DNA of 64,000 nucleotides from Ruminococcus sp. JC304 (GCA_000285855.2 HE978651.1:2016066-2080065); one strand, 5' to 3'. Shown: positions 35,068 through 45,056, counted from the stretch's first letter. The notes: generated from the sequence alone by a model not told the origin. Program-made: numbers and translations.

Positions 35068-36606
35068 TTACACCCTTCCTTTTCCTCTGATCACAAGGCG
35101 GATACCAAAAACCTCTTCAAAAAACGCAACCTTATCCTGCAAAAGTCCCAATTCCAGGGAAATATCCTGGCTGGAATCCATAACCATCTGCAGTTCTCTG
35201 TCCTTCAGCACAGTTTTAATTCCCTTTACCTTCTGACAGTGGCTTCTGTCCATGGCATTGGCCAGCCGCAGGATTGCTGTCATTTTAGCGATCTTTATGT
35301 AGCTTTCCCTGTCAATCCCGGCTCCCAGCATCTGAATTTCATCGTAATCGGCAAAAGCTGTGGTATTATATCTGACAGCATAAGCAATCATCTTTCTTTC
35401 CAGAGAAGACAGACCGATAATTTCTGTAGACATAATAATCTGATAGGAGCACTCAGAAACATTTCCCATGCTTATATATTTACCGCAATCATGAAGCAAA
35501 GCCGCAATTTGAATAAGAAGTCTCTCCCGCTTTCCCATTCCATGCACTTTCTTCATACTGTCAAAAATGTTCAGGCACAGATTCATGGTTCCCTGAATAT
35601 GACTTTTACTGCTGGAATACCGCTTTGCAATATTTTTAGAAGTCACCAGAATATCATTTTCAAAATTATGTACACTTCTTATGAAATTTTTCTTTTCTGC
35701 ATAGTCATAAGCAATACCATCCAGAAGAGATACACCGGGAGCCCACAGAGCCTCTGCCTGAAAAATATCGATAAAGCTCCTGCACACTACCATGGTAGGT
35801 ACAACCAGAGAAGCATACTCCGGATCGATCTCCATCTCCTGTGCCAGCACATCCTCTGTCTTATCCACCGTATCCTCGTAACGCTTCATAAATTCATCTC
35901 TGGTAATGATCTTATCCTTCATCTCCTCCTGAAAGATCATATCGGTGATAAAATCTCCCATAAAGATAACATTTTTAATATCTCTGTCCTTCAGATACAG
36001 ACGTTGAAAATTTGTCAGGTCATTACGGATAAATTCCTCCACCAGTTTATCATAATGAATGGTGGTTTTTTCCAGTTCCTGAAGACGCTGACGGATTCTC
36101 AGGCTTCCCATTTTAAGGCTCTGGGTAGTAACCAGGGCATCCTTATCAAAAAGAGAAACCTGCAGACTTCCCCCTCCTACATCCAGAATTGCAGTTCCTT
36201 TCTGGATCATTTTCTTAAAGCCTCTTTCAATGGCAGCAATTGATTTATAGCCCAGAAAATGCTGTTCCGCATTGCTTAATATCTCTACTTTAAAACCTGT
36301 TCTGCGATAAATCTGTTCTACGATAATCAGCGGATTTGTAAGTTCCCGAAGCGCACTTGTTCCACAGGCACGATATTCCACTACCCCAAAATCCTGCATC
36401 ATCCTCTTAAAATCATTTAAGGTCTCACACAGAACATCCAGCATCTGTGCGTCCAGCTTTCCATTGGAATATACGCCCTTTCCCAATTCCAGACTATATC
36501 TTACATCATTTAATTCCCTGAATCCGATTTTTTTTGACAATTCAAAAATCTTCATACTCACTTCATAGGAACCAATATCTATCGCTGCAAAAGTCATCAC
36601 TGCCAT
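35068..36606 (-). CDS. ppx: Ppx/GppA family phosphatase with HD domain
   Basis: Exopolyphosphatase or guanosine pentaphosphate phosphatase. The 512-aa protein has an actin-like fold (AAIDIGSYEVSMKIFEL at the N-terminus, AILDVGGGSLQVSLF near residue 140) and a C-terminal HD-type domain with AALLHDCGKYISMG (about 385). It lies directly before ppk, which favours polyphosphate as a substrate. A role in (p)ppGpp metabolism cannot be excluded from sequence. Confidence 0.92.
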   Translation of the reverse strand: MAVMTFAAIDIGSYEVSMKIFELSKKIGFRELNDVRYSLELGKGVYSNGKLDAQMLDVLCETLNDFKRMMQDFGVVEYRACGTSALRELTNPLIIVEQIYRRTGFKVEILSNAEQHFLGYKSIAAIERGFKKMIQKGTAILDVGGGSLQVSLFDKDALVTTQSLKMGSLRIRQRLQELEKTTIHYDKLVEEFIRNDLTNFQRLYLKDRDIKNVIFMGDFITDMIFQEEMKDKIITRDEFMKRYEDTVDKTEDVLAQEMEIDPEYASLVVPTMVVCRSFIDIFQAEALWAPGVSLLDGIAYDYAEKKNFIRSVHNFENDILVTSKNIAKRYSSSKSHIQGTMNLCLNIFDSMKKVHGMGKRERLLIQIAALLHDCGKYISMGNVSECSYQIIMSTEIIGLSSLERKMIAYAVRYNTTAFADYDEIQMLGAGIDRESYIKIAKMTAILRLANAMDRSHCQKVKGIKTVLKDRELQMVMDSSQDISLELGLLQDKVAFFEEVFGIRLVIRGKGRV

Positions 36607-36638
36607 ATTTTTTCTCCTTCCTATCCGGTGTCTTTCAG

Positions 36639-37946
36639 TTATTCTTCCTGAATACCCAGCAGATGATCAATAAACTGCTGTGCTGTTCTTCCTGTCAATC
36701 CTCCATGAGACAGCTCCCACTTATTCGCTTCAAGCAAAAGTTCATCCTCCGGCATCTTGATACCATTTCTTTCAGCCAGAGCTTTAACAATTGTCTGGAA
36801 TTCTTTTTTACCAGGTGCTCCAAAATAAATACGGACACCGAATCTGTATACCAGGGACAGTTTCTCCTGTACAGTGTCTGAAGAGTGCAGATCATCATCG
36901 TCCATGACCTCCATCTTGTCTCCTGCCCGTTCTCTCACCAGATGTCTCCGATTGCTTGTTGCATAGATCAGAATATTATCCGGTTTCTTCTCCAGTCCAC
37001 CCTCGATCACAGCCTTCAGATATTTATATTCAATTTCAAATTCTTCAAAAGAAAGATCATCCATATAAATAATAAATTTATAATTTCTGTTTTTGATCTG
37101 CGCAATCACATCATTCAGATCTTGAAACTGATGTTTATACACCTCAATAATACGCAGACCTTCATCATAATATCGGTTAAGGATTCCCTTAATGCTGGAA
37201 GACTTGCCTGTACCTGCATCACCAAAAAGCAGACAGTTATTTGCCTTTCTGCCTCTGACAAAGGCCTCTGTATTCTCAATCAGTTTCTGTTTAGGAATCT
37301 CATATCCGATAAGATCCTCCAATTTCACATGCGCAATTCTGGTAATGGGCTGAATCTCCACCTTATCATTCTCATCACGTCCTACGCGAAAAGCCTTATG
37401 CAGTCCCAGCTTTCCTACGCCAAAATCCTTATAAAACTGCACCATATCTGCCATAAATTCCTCGGTAGTCTCTGCCCCGGCCAGAGTCCTGCTCATCTCG
37501 CAGATACGGTCACGGATCCTTGAATTAAACATCTTGCTGTTGCTTCCTGTATTTGTATAATCACAGATAACTTTACAGCAGGAAATCCCGAAAGCTTCAT
37601 CCAGCACATTCAGATCAAAATCATACAGCTCTTTAAAAATTTCAAAATCATTTAAAACCAGTTCATTGATACTTCCTTTTACAGCACCTCTGATCTCGCT
37701 TGCTGTACTGAAAGCATTTTCCTTGTTAACCAGCAGAAAGGTCAGATAGCAATGCCACAAGTTTCCCGAAAATCCATATAAACCTGCCATTTCCACCAAA
37801 CCGTTAACACATTCAAAGAATTGTCCCTCCTTTGACTTTAAATCTGCGGCATCCTTCTCACATAAAGTCATAATTTCTGCCATTTCATCCAGAAGATCTC
37901 CATGTTCAAAGTCACGATACAAAATACATTCATTTAATCTAGCCAT
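36639..37946 (-). CDS. DUF815 family AAA ATPase
   Basis: A 435-aa predicted cytoplasmic ATPase of the DUF815 family, common in Firmicutes and of unknown function. The N-terminal half is a helical domain without known motifs. The C-terminal half is an AAA module with Walker A LLFGDAGTGKSSS (about residue 245), Walker B FIIYMDDLSFEEF (about 295), and sensor segment ILIYATSNRRHLV (about 330). The ATG at 37946 has TTAGGAG eight bases upstream; the longer frame would overlap pheA and is rejected. Its place between pheA and ppx gives no clear functional hint. Confidence 0.88.
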   Translation of the reverse strand: MARLNECILYRDFEHGDLLDEMAEIMTLCEKDAADLKSKEGQFFECVNGLVEMAGLYGFSGNLWHCYLTFLLVNKENAFSTASEIRGAVKGSINELVLNDFEIFKELYDFDLNVLDEAFGISCCKVICDYTNTGSNSKMFNSRIRDRICEMSRTLAGAETTEEFMADMVQFYKDFGVGKLGLHKAFRVGRDENDKVEIQPITRIAHVKLEDLIGYEIPKQKLIENTEAFVRGRKANNCLLFGDAGTGKSSSIKGILNRYYDEGLRIIEVYKHQFQDLNDVIAQIKNRNYKFIIYMDDLSFEEFEIEYKYLKAVIEGGLEKKPDNILIYATSNRRHLVRERAGDKMEVMDDDDLHSSDTVQEKLSLVYRFGVRIYFGAPGKKEFQTIVKALAERNGIKMPEDELLLEANKWELSHGGLTGRTAQQFIDHLLGIQEE

Positions 37947-37968
37947 TTTATTTCTCCTAAACTGATTT

Positions 37969-39099
37969 TTAGTAATTTCCCAGAATGCGCATTCTGTCAG
38001 CCTCTGCCTCAATTCCGCGGAGAGCATTTTTCACAGCACTATCCTGCAGATTCCCCTCGAAATCCACAAAGAACCGATATTGCCAGTTTTTGCCGGGAAT
38101 AGGTCTGGATTCAATCTTGGTCATATTCAATCCGTTATAAATAATATGAGAAAGCATATGATAAAGCGTTCCGCTTTCATGATACAGTTCAAAGAAAATA
38201 CTGATCTTATTTGCATCCTTTACATATATGGGTTTCTTACTTACAATCACAAATCGGGTTGCATTTTTATCATTACTGCAAATATTTTCTGCCAGAACCT
38301 TTAAACCATAAAGTTCTCCTGCCTGTCTGCTTGCAATGGAAGCCTGGGTGATATCACCGTCTTCTCTCACTTTTTTTGCAGAACCTGCAGTATTTTCCAT
38401 CTCCTGTGTTCTCCATTCCGGATGGGCTTCCAGATATTTAGAACACTGAGCCAGCGCCTGAGAATGGGAATATACACAATGGATATCCTCCAACGAAGCC
38501 TCCGGCAGTCCCAGCAATACATGACGAGGACTGATGATCTGCTCTCCCACAATATTCAGATCATATTCTGTAAGAAGATCATAAATTCCTGCCACAATAC
38601 CTGCGGTGGAATTTTCGATAGGAAGTACCCCATAGTCTGCCTTCCCCTCCACTACAGCCTCCATAGCATCTCTCCATGTTTTCACATGAAAGCTTTTAAT
38701 ATCATCATCGAAGTATTCCCGCATGGCAGCATAACTGTAAGCTCCCTCTACCCCCTGAAAAACAACTGTAACATTGTTCAACGGAAGAGAATCCACCATT
38801 TCCAGTTTTTCTTCATCTTCTACACCATGCTCTGTCAAAAGCTGATACTGCCGCTTCCGGCTGATGGCCATAATCTGCTCAAACAGTTCCTGAGTACCCA
38901 GCTGGTTAAATTCCCCATGGGCTCTGCCACGCAGAGCCTTCAATTTCTGTCTCTCCCTTTCTGCATCCAGCACCTTTTTACCTGTCGCGATCTTATATTC
39001 TGCCACATCCTCACATATCTTCATTCTTTCTTCAAAGAGCCTGACAATCTCCATATCAATCTTATCAATTTTATCTCTGCTTTCCAGTAAATCAATCAT
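37969..39099 (-). CDS. pheA: Bifunctional chorismate mutase/prephenate dehydratase
   Basis: Two steps of phenylalanine synthesis: chorismate to prephenate to phenylpyruvate. The 376-aa protein has an AroQ-type mutase domain (SRDKIDKIDMEIVRLFEERM, residues 5-90) and a dehydratase domain (FQGVEGAYSYAA, PIENSTAG, catalytic Thr in NATRF). A C-terminal ACT domain carries ESRPIPG, typical of feedback inhibition by phenylalanine. The ATG at 39099 has AAAGGA nine bases upstream and overlaps the folC end by 8 bases. Confidence 0.95.
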   Translation of the reverse strand: MIDLLESRDKIDKIDMEIVRLFEERMKICEDVAEYKIATGKKVLDAERERQKLKALRGRAHGEFNQLGTQELFEQIMAISRKRQYQLLTEHGVEDEEKLEMVDSLPLNNVTVVFQGVEGAYSYAAMREYFDDDIKSFHVKTWRDAMEAVVEGKADYGVLPIENSTAGIVAGIYDLLTEYDLNIVGEQIISPRHVLLGLPEASLEDIHCVYSHSQALAQCSKYLEAHPEWRTQEMENTAGSAKKVREDGDITQASIASRQAGELYGLKVLAENICSNDKNATRFVIVSKKPIYVKDANKISIFFELYHESGTLYHMLSHIIYNGLNMTKIESRPIPGKNWQYRFFVDFEGNLQDSAVKNALRGIEAEADRMRILGNY

Positions 39100-40405
39100 T
39101 CTGCTGTTCCTTTCGTTTCTTCTTTTCTTCCTCAACAGCTTCTGTCATAATACCGATAAAGGACAACGAACCAAAAGCCAGGATCACATCTTTATCTTCA
39201 GCAAGGCCATATGCTTTTTCCACTGCTGCTTCCACGCTCTCTGCAGCTTCTACATGAGGGTTTATCTCCTTTATGGCCTCTGCCAGTTTCTGCGCAGGAA
39301 GAGCCCGCACATTATCCGGTGTCTGGATGGTAAATATCTGATCTGCAAGGGGTGCCGTCTTTCGGATCACACTCTGATAATCCTTATCTGAGAAAACTCC
39401 CATAATATAAATCAGTCTTTTCCCTTTAAAATAATGCTCTATGGATTGCACCAACATATCTGCTGCTGCCGGATTATGTGCCCCATCCACCACAAAGAGG
39501 GGTTCTGTATCCAGAACTGTAAACCTTCCATTCCAGGACACCTTCTCCAGCCCTTCTTTTTTCTGTTCTGCAGTAGTAGGAAATCCCAGTCCGTCCAACA
39601 CTTTTAACGCTTTCAGAGCAGCTACCGCATTTTCCTTCTGATAAATTCCTGCCAGAGGAATTCTGTAACATTCCTTTTCGTAAATAATTGTCTGGCCTTC
39701 AACGCCTTCCTCTACTACCTGTGCCTGCGCCGCATCTGCTACAGTACATTCCGCATGATTGCTTCTACATTTTTCACAGATAACCTCCATAACCTCCGGT
39801 TTCTGCCGTACTGTTACCACATGACTGCCCTCTTTAATAATTCCTGCCTTTTTCTCTGCAATTTCAGAAAGGGTATTTCCAAGAAAAGACATATGATCCA
39901 TACTGATCGATACCAGAACTGCAAGAAGAGTATTGTTGATAATATTGGTGGCATCAAGGTTTCCACCCATTCCCACTTCAAGAAGCACAAGATCACAGCC
40001 TTTGTTTTTAAAATACAAAAACGCCACAGCTGTCTCTATTTCAAAAGCTGTAGGATGAGGGAAACCATCTGCTGTCATAACTCGGATCGCATCTGCCACC
40101 TGGGTGAGATACAGGGCAAAACTGTCTCTGTCAATCATCTGTCCTGCCACAGCAATTCTTCCTCTGTAAGAATATAAAGTAGGGGAAACATACCTTCCCA
40201 CACAATAGCCAGCCTGAGACAGTACAGAATATAGAAAAGCAATTACTGAGCCCTTCCCATTGGTACCTGCTATATGAACATATTTCAGATCTTCCTGAGG
40301 ATTTCCCAGTCTTTTCATTAATTCCCGCATATGCTCCAGTCCCAGCACACTGGGAATCTCCCTCGTTACCCTGTCTATGTATTCACGGCTTTCCTGATAA
40401 TTCAT
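39092..40405 (-). CDS. folC: Folylpolyglutamate synthase/dihydrofolate synthase
   Basis: Adds glutamate to dihydropteroate and to folates. The 437-aa Mur-ligase-type protein has the P-loop HIAGTNGKGSV (about residue 44), the segment DLVLLEVGMGGNLDATN, the central SISMDHMSFLG with metal-binding His, and the C-terminal domain beginning VVDGAHNPAA. It is the first gene of the operon extending through ppk, and a consensus promoter lies 84 bases upstream. Confidence 0.94.
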   Translation of the reverse strand: MNYQESREYIDRVTREIPSVLGLEHMRELMKRLGNPQEDLKYVHIAGTNGKGSVIAFLYSVLSQAGYCVGRYVSPTLYSYRGRIAVAGQMIDRDSFALYLTQVADAIRVMTADGFPHPTAFEIETAVAFLYFKNKGCDLVLLEVGMGGNLDATNIINNTLLAVLVSISMDHMSFLGNTLSEIAEKKAGIIKEGSHVVTVRQKPEVMEVICEKCRSNHAECTVADAAQAQVVEEGVEGQTIIYEKECYRIPLAGIYQKENAVAALKALKVLDGLGFPTTAEQKKEGLEKVSWNGRFTVLDTEPLFVVDGAHNPAAADMLVQSIEHYFKGKRLIYIMGVFSDKDYQSVIRKTAPLADQIFTIQTPDNVRALPAQKLAEAIKEINPHVEAAESVEAAVEKAYGLAEDKDVILAFGSLSFIGIMTEAVEEEKKKRKEQQND

Positions 40406-40488
40406 TGCTTCTACTCCTAAATTTCTATTTTTATATTTTTACACTGCAAATCTGCAGCACACGAAAATCAATTTTCATAATTCACTTT

Positions 40489-40517
40489 ATTATAGCCTAC
40501 ACCCATGTTTTTTTCAA
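40489..40517 (-). promoter_or_regulatory. Promoter of the folC-pheA-DUF815-ppx-ppk operon
   Basis: TTGAAA (40517-40512), 17-base spacer, TATAAT (40494-40489) on the minus strand. Confidence 0.82.
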
Positions 40518-40595
40518 GGCAGGCAATATCAGAAACAGATTAAATTTATGTAAAGGAAACGGTTACTGCTTACAAAAAATACTTGTAAAAGTATC

Positions 40596-40624
40596 TTGAA
40601 AAAAGCACCTGAGTATTATATCAT
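40596..40624 (+). promoter_or_regulatory. Possible pyrBI promoter
   Basis: TTGAAA (40596-40601), 17-base spacer, TATCAT (40619-40624). The -10 box is weak. No PyrR-type attenuator was recognised before pyrB. Confidence 0.4.
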
Positions 40625-40671
40625 AATAGGCGAATGATGTATTCCTCATCAATAAAATATGGAGGTATAAT

Positions 40672-41595
40672 ATGAGACACTTAATGAGTCCGCTGGATTT
40701 ATCTGTGGAAGAGCTTAACTCTATCCTGGATCTGGCCAGCGATATTGAAAAACACCCTGATAAATATGCGCATGTCTGTGATGATAAGAGACTTGCCACC
40801 TTATTTTATGAGCCAAGTACCCGTACACGCCTTAGTTTCGAAGCAGCAATGATGAATCTGGGCGGTAAAGTTCTTGGCTTTTCATCCGCTGATTCCAGTT
40901 CTGCATCCAAAGGTGAAAGCGTTGCAGATACTATTCGTGTTGTATCCTGTTACGCAGACATCTGCGCTATGCGCCACCCCAAAGAAGGCGCTCCGTTAGT
41001 AGCTTCCATGGCTTCTTCCATTCCAGTGATCAATGCCGGAGACGGAGGCCACCAACACCCCACCCAGACCTTAACCGATCTTCTTACGATCCGTTCCCTG
41101 AAGGGACGCCTGGATAATATTACCATCGGCCTGTGTGGAGACCTTAAATTCGGACGTACTGTTCATTCTCTGATCGAAGCTCTTGTACGTTATCCTAATG
41201 TAAGATTCATACTGATTTCTCCTGAGGAGCTTCGCATCCCAAGTTATATCCGCGAAGATGTCCTGATAAAAAATAATATTGATTTCCAGGAAGTGGAAAG
41301 ACTGGAGGATGCCCTTCCGGATCTTGACATTCTTTATATGACCCGCGTACAAAAGGAACGTTTCTTCAACGAGGAAGATTATGTACGTATGAAGGACTTC
41401 TATATTCTGGACAAGCAGAAAATGAAACTTGCAAAGGAAGATATGTACATTCTCCATCCGCTTCCACGTGTAAATGAAATCTCAACTGAAGTGGATTCCG
41501 ATCCGAGAGCTGCTTACTTCAGGCAGGTTCAGTACGGAGTATATGTACGTATGGCATTGATTCTCACATTACTGGAGGTAAAATTACCATGTTAA
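40672..41595 (+). CDS. pyrB: Aspartate carbamoyltransferase catalytic subunit
   Basis: Condenses carbamoyl phosphate with aspartate in pyrimidine synthesis. The 307-aa protein has the carbamoyl-phosphate loop [14 protein letters not shown] (about residues 48-61), SSSASKGES with the mobile loop Lys, [18 protein letters not shown], and [10 protein letters not shown] near the C-terminus. TATGGAGG precedes the ATG. It overlaps pyrI by seven bases, forming a two-gene operon. Confidence 0.97.
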   Translation: MRHLMSPLDLSVEELNSILDLASDIEKHPDKYAHVCDDKRLATLFYEPSTRTRLSFEAAMMNLGGKVLGFSSADSSSASKGESVADTIRVVSCYADICAMRHPKEGAPLVASMASSIPVINAGDGGHQHPTQTLTDLLTIRSLKGRLDNITIGLCGDLKFGRTVHSLIEALVRYPNVRFILISPEELRIPSYIREDVLIKNNIDFQEVERLEDALPDLDILYMTRVQKERFFNEEDYVRMKDFYILDKQKMKLAKEDMYILHPLPRVNEISTEVDSDPRAAYFRQVQYGVYVRMALILTLLEVKLPC

Positions 41596-42026
41596 ATGTA
41601 GGCGCACTTCGCGAAGGCTATGTATTAGACCATATCAAAGCTGGAAAAGCTATGACCATCTATCATGATCTGAAGCTTGACAAGCTTGACTGTACTGTTG
41701 CAATCATCAAAAATGCCCGCAGCAATAAAATGGGCAAAAAAGATATTATAAAAGTGGAATGCCCCATTGAGAATCTGGATCTGGATATTCTGGGATTCAT
41801 TGACCACAACATCACCGTAAATATTATCAAAGATGGAAAAATTGTTGCAAAACAGGAATTAAAACTTCCAAAACAGGTAGTTAACGTAATCAAATGTAAA
41901 AATCCCCGTTGTATCACATCTATTGAACAGGGTCTGGATCAAATCTTCGTTCTGGCAGATGAAGAAAAAGAAGTTTACAGATGTAAATACTGCGACGAAA
42001 AGTATACAGGAAAACGCAACAAATAA
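41589..42026 (+). CDS. pyrI: Aspartate carbamoyltransferase regulatory subunit
   Basis: A 145-aa regulatory chain that binds CTP/ATP and zinc and assembles with PyrB. The allosteric domain begins with [22 protein letters not shown]. The C-terminal zinc site has the four cysteines of CKNPRC and CKYC. GGAGG lies inside the end of pyrB, so translation is coupled. A pyrI indicates the allosterically regulated form of the enzyme, unlike the Bacillus type. Confidence 0.96.
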   Translation: MLNVGALREGYVLDHIKAGKAMTIYHDLKLDKLDCTVAIIKNARSNKMGKKDIIKVECPIENLDLDILGFIDHNITVNIIKDGKIVAKQELKLPKQVVNVIKCKNPRCITSIEQGLDQIFVLADEEKEVYRCKYCDEKYTGKRNK

Positions 42027-42038
42027 ATATATGCTTGT

Positions 42039-42086
42039 AAAAAAGCTCTCCGTTCTGTTTCAGTTCTACAGAAGGGAGAGCTTTTT
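42039..42086. terminator. Bidirectional terminator between pyrI and rnpB
   Basis: Arms AAAAAGCTCTCC and GGGAGAGCTTTTT (42040-42051 and 42074-42086) with a T-run on each strand. It ends pyrBI on the plus strand and rnpB on the minus strand. Confidence 0.88.
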
Positions 42087-42117
42087 AATCATCATTAATC
42101 ACTATTCTTTTATGCGC

Positions 42118-42468
42118 AATCAGACCGATAAGCCGGGTTATGTCATTGGGTGATCATCTATCTAGGCCTTACGTTGCCATAAGGCTCAAGCGACCCACCT
42201 GAAAGCACGACGGGCAGCCGTATCGCTTTCTGTTCGGTCTTGCTTCAAATGGAGTTTACATGTGCCCGCCCTGTTACCAGGACGGCGGTAGTCTCTTACA
42301 CTGCCTTTCCACCCTTACCTCAACATGTGAGGCGGTTTATTTCTGTTGCACTGGTCTGGGAGTCACCTCCACCGGACGTTATCCGGCATCCTGCCCTGCG
42401 AAGCCCGGACTTTCCTCGTCTGAACCCTTTCGTCTGTTCAGCCGCGATCACCTGGCCTGGTTGCGCAA
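42118..42468 (-). ncRNA. rnpB: RNase P RNA, class A
   Basis: The catalytic RNA of RNase P on the minus strand. Conserved blocks, in order, are GAGGAAAGTCCGGGC, GGGCAGGATGCCGG, GACCAGTGCAACAGA, AGGTAAGGGTGGAAAGG, GGTAAGAG-like (GTAAGAGACTACCGC), GTAAACTCC, GAAGCAAGACC, GCTTGAGCC, GCCTAGATAGATGA and the closing ACATAACCCGGCTTATCGGTC. These match the bacterial type A consensus end to end. The 5' end is placed about seven bases after the promoter -10 box and the 3' end just before the terminator. Confidence 0.97.
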
Positions 42469-42473
42469 CTGCT

Positions 42474-42502
42474 ATTCTAACACGATTTTTCACACTTGTA
42501 AA
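42474..42502 (-). promoter_or_regulatory. rnpB promoter
   Basis: TTTACA (42502-42497), 17-base spacer, TAGAAT (42479-42474) on the minus strand, immediately after the udk-like gene. Confidence 0.8.
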
Positions 42503-42511
42503 GAAAATAAA

Positions 42512-44179
42512 TCAAACATTAAAGCAGCTTCCTCCAATAAACTCTCGGAGAATAGAATTATAGGGAACTGCCTCACTGGGCACTGGCACAAAATAATCAA
42601 AAAATTTCAACAATCGTTTGGCCTCCACATACTCCGGTTCATTTTTGTCGATTCCAAACAAAAGAGGTTCTGCATAAACCTTCAGACATGCCAGTTCATA
42701 GATCAATGCCGAATTAAACATGGCATCTGCTTCTTCCTGATAGGGAAAAATATTCCGCTCCTCCCCTCTTCTTACAGAAGGCCACATAGCTATGGTATCC
42801 TTCGCAGAAGCGCCTCTGGTTCTGGCATCCCGGACAATCCTGCGGATCAGTCTTCCGTCTGTTGTAGGAATCCGATTATGTTCATCAATATTAAGCTGTG
42901 TCAGGGCGCTGATATAAATCTTAAACTTACTCTCCTTGGGAAGTGCATAGCTCAGTTTATCATTCAGGCCATGAATTCCCTCAATCACCAGAATATCATC
43001 CTGGGCAAGCTGAAGAAAATCACCTCTATACTCCCTTAATCCGGTTTTAAAATTAAACACAGGAAGTTCCACTCTTTCCCCATCCAGAAGTGCCAGCATA
43101 TCTTTATTAAACCTTTCCACATCAATGGCTTCCAGACATTCAAAGTCAAATTTTCCGTTTTCATCTCGCGGTGTCTTTTCTCTGTCTACAAAATAATTAT
43201 CCACTGCAATTGGATGTGGTTTCATTCCATGTGCTGACAGCTGAATAGACAATCTATGGGAAAAGGTGGTCTTTCCAGAAGATGAAGGACCTGCGATCAT
43301 TACAATCTTCTTATTTCCGGCTTTTGCGATCTGAGAGGCGATCTCCGAAATCCTGGCCTCCTGCATAGCCTCCTGAATCAGGAGAATATCCTGGATTCCC
43401 TCCCTGGTAATCTTATCATTCAAATCTCCCACTGTAGAAATTTCCAGCTTGTCACTCCATTCCTGGGATTCTTTCTGCACATAAAAAATCTTTTCTCTGG
43501 GTTTAAACTCCGGAACCTTATCTGGTTCTGTCATATCTGGAAGTTGCAGAACAAATCCTCCCTCATACAGAAACAGATCAAAATATTTGATATATCCTGT
43601 ATGGTTTGCCATAAATCCATAAAAATAATCTTCAAAACTTTCAATACTGTAAAGGTTTACTCTGGACACCCGGCGGTAATTAAAAAGCTTCTCCTTATCA
43701 TACATATGATGTTTGTGAAACAGGGCAATTGCCTCGTCTGTATTCACACTTCGTTTCATAATAGGCAGGTTGGCATCTGCAATTTCATGCATTCTCTCTT
43801 TTACACGGTCAATAAACTCCTGGGTAAGGGCAGTTCCACCCTTCATGGTAAAATAATATCCATGCCCAATAGAATAATGGATCACTACTTTATCCGTGTT
43901 ATCCTGCCCTGCCACATCATAAATTGCTTTCAACAGGATCAGGCATGCGCTCCTTTTATAAGTCTGGTTTCCTATGGCATCCCGGGTCGTAACAAACTGG
44001 ATCGTACAGTCTGCCTTTAAGTGCTTATGAAGCTCTCTCAGTTTTCCGTTCACCGTCACCAGGATAATGGGGGCTTCTGCAGTATTTTCATAATCTTTTA
44101 CAATCTCTCCGTAGGTTATTTTGTAAGGATATTCTTTTGTCTCTCCATTTATGATAACTTTAACTGTCCTTTGTTCCAT
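42512..44179 (-). CDS. Uridine kinase-like protein with TGS/ThrRS-like N-terminus
   Basis: A 555-aa two-part protein. The N-terminal 230 residues start with a TGS-like domain (VKVIINGETKEYPYKITYGEIVKDY) and continue like the editing region of threonyl-tRNA synthetase. The C-terminal part is a P-loop kinase of the uridine kinase/phosphoribulokinase family with Walker A IAGPSSSGKTTF (about residue 285) and DNYFVDREKTPRDENG. Such fusions are common in Clostridia; the substrate is not established. The ATG at 44179 has GGAGG nine bases upstream; the longer frame begins at TTG. Confidence 0.85.
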   Translation of the reverse strand: MEQRTVKVIINGETKEYPYKITYGEIVKDYENTAEAPIILVTVNGKLRELHKHLKADCTIQFVTTRDAIGNQTYKRSACLILLKAIYDVAGQDNTDKVVIHYSIGHGYYFTMKGGTALTQEFIDRVKERMHEIADANLPIMKRSVNTDEAIALFHKHHMYDKEKLFNYRRVSRVNLYSIESFEDYFYGFMANHTGYIKYFDLFLYEGGFVLQLPDMTEPDKVPEFKPREKIFYVQKESQEWSDKLEISTVGDLNDKITREGIQDILLIQEAMQEARISEIASQIAKAGNKKIVMIAGPSSSGKTTFSHRLSIQLSAHGMKPHPIAVDNYFVDREKTPRDENGKFDFECLEAIDVERFNKDMLALLDGERVELPVFNFKTGLREYRGDFLQLAQDDILVIEGIHGLNDKLSYALPKESKFKIYISALTQLNIDEHNRIPTTDGRLIRRIVRDARTRGASAKDTIAMWPSVRRGEERNIFPYQEEADAMFNSALIYELACLKVYAEPLLFGIDKNEPEYVEAKRLLKFFDYFVPVPSEAVPYNSILREFIGGSCFNV

Positions 44180-44204
44180 TGTACAAGCCTCCAAAATTCA
44201 CACA

Positions 44205-44229
44205 GGAGACCGCAGCTGCAGTCTCCCTG
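44205..44229 (-). repeat. Hairpin between nif3 and the udk-like gene
   Basis: GGAGACTGCAGCTGCGGTCTCC folds into a near-perfect stem with little loop. No strong T-run follows, so it is at most a weak terminator at the end of the dgt-to-nif3 operon. Confidence 0.45.
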
Positions 44230-44273
44230 TCTCAATAAGTTTCAAATAATGATGCCAGAGTCAGAAAGTCTCT

Positions 44274-45056
44274 CTATAAAATGGCATAGGGACTCTTCAC
44301 TCCAGCGCAGAAAACAGTCAGTTCCGGGAATGCCTGATTCAATTCTTTCTTTACGGCATCCATAAAAATATACTCCGTACCGTAATGTCCGGCATCTATT
44401 AAAGCAAGTCCCTGGGCAACCGCATCAATGCCTGTATGATGATCAATATCTCCGGTCACATAAACTTCTGCTCCTGCTGCAATGGCATCCTGAATCATAC
44501 TTTTTCCGGATCCTGTGCAGACAGCTGCCCGGCCTACTTCACTGTCCAGATTTCCATAGACCTTCACATCCTTTAATTTCAGTGACTTCTTCACAAGCTG
44601 TGCATATTCCCTCAAAGTCATTCTGTCAGAAAGATTCCCTACTCTGCCAAACCCCTGAATCTCTCCTTCTCTCTCTTCTGTCACAGAAAGTACAGAAGGG
44701 TTCTCCAGCTTCATATAATCTGCACTTAAATCTGCCATTCCCAGCACATCGTAATTGGTATGCATAGCATAATAAACAATGCCCTTCCTGATCAGTGTAA
44801 GAATCTTTCTCCCTGTAAAGCTATGATTATTTATCTTTTTTATTCCTGAAAAAATCATAGGGTGATGGGTAAGAATCATATCCGCCCCATTTTCTATAGC
44901 CTCAGCCAGTGTTTCCTCCGTCAGATCCAGAGCCAAAAAAACATGGCTGACCTCTGTATTATCATCTCCTGTAAGAAGTCCTACATTATCCCAGTCTTCA
45001 GCTGCATCTGCAGGATATTTTTTCTCCAGCCAGGAGATCAATTCATATGCTTTCAT
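44274..45056 (-). CDS. Nif3-like dinuclear metal centre protein
   Basis: A 260-aa member of the Nif3/YqfO family, which forms hexameric rings with a dinuclear metal site; its activity is not settled. The metal ligands are visible in LTHHPMIFSG (about residue 65), HTNYDV (about 100) and the C-terminal DAGHYGTE. DWDNVGLLTGD near the N-terminus is typical. Its ATG overlaps the trmK end by 14 bases, the usual neighbour pair. Confidence 0.93.
   Translation of the reverse strand: MKAYELISWLEKKYPADAAEDWDNVGLLTGDDNTEVSHVFLALDLTEETLAEAIENGADMILTHHPMIFSGIKKINNHSFTGRKILTLIRKGIVYYAMHTNYDVLGMADLSADYMKLENPSVLSVTEEREGEIQGFGRVGNLSDRMTLREYAQLVKKSLKLKDVKVYGNLDSEVGRAAVCTGSGKSMIQDAIAAGAEVYVTGDIDHHTGIDAVAQGLALIDAGHYGTEYIFMDAVKKELNQAFPELTVFCAGVKSPYAIL

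Noticed and set aside
36639-38027. Longer 462-codon form of the DUF815 gene
   Set aside because: Would overlap pheA by 59 bases and lacks a ribosome binding site; the ATG at 37946 has TTAGGAG at the right distance.
40406-40671. PyrR-type attenuator before pyrB
   Set aside because: No anti-terminator/terminator pair or PyrR-binding loop sequence could be recognised in the intergenic region.
42240-43039. Plus-strand open frames across 42240-43039
   Set aside because: They run through the RNase P RNA gene and the end of the udk-like gene on the opposite strand; no start signals or domains.
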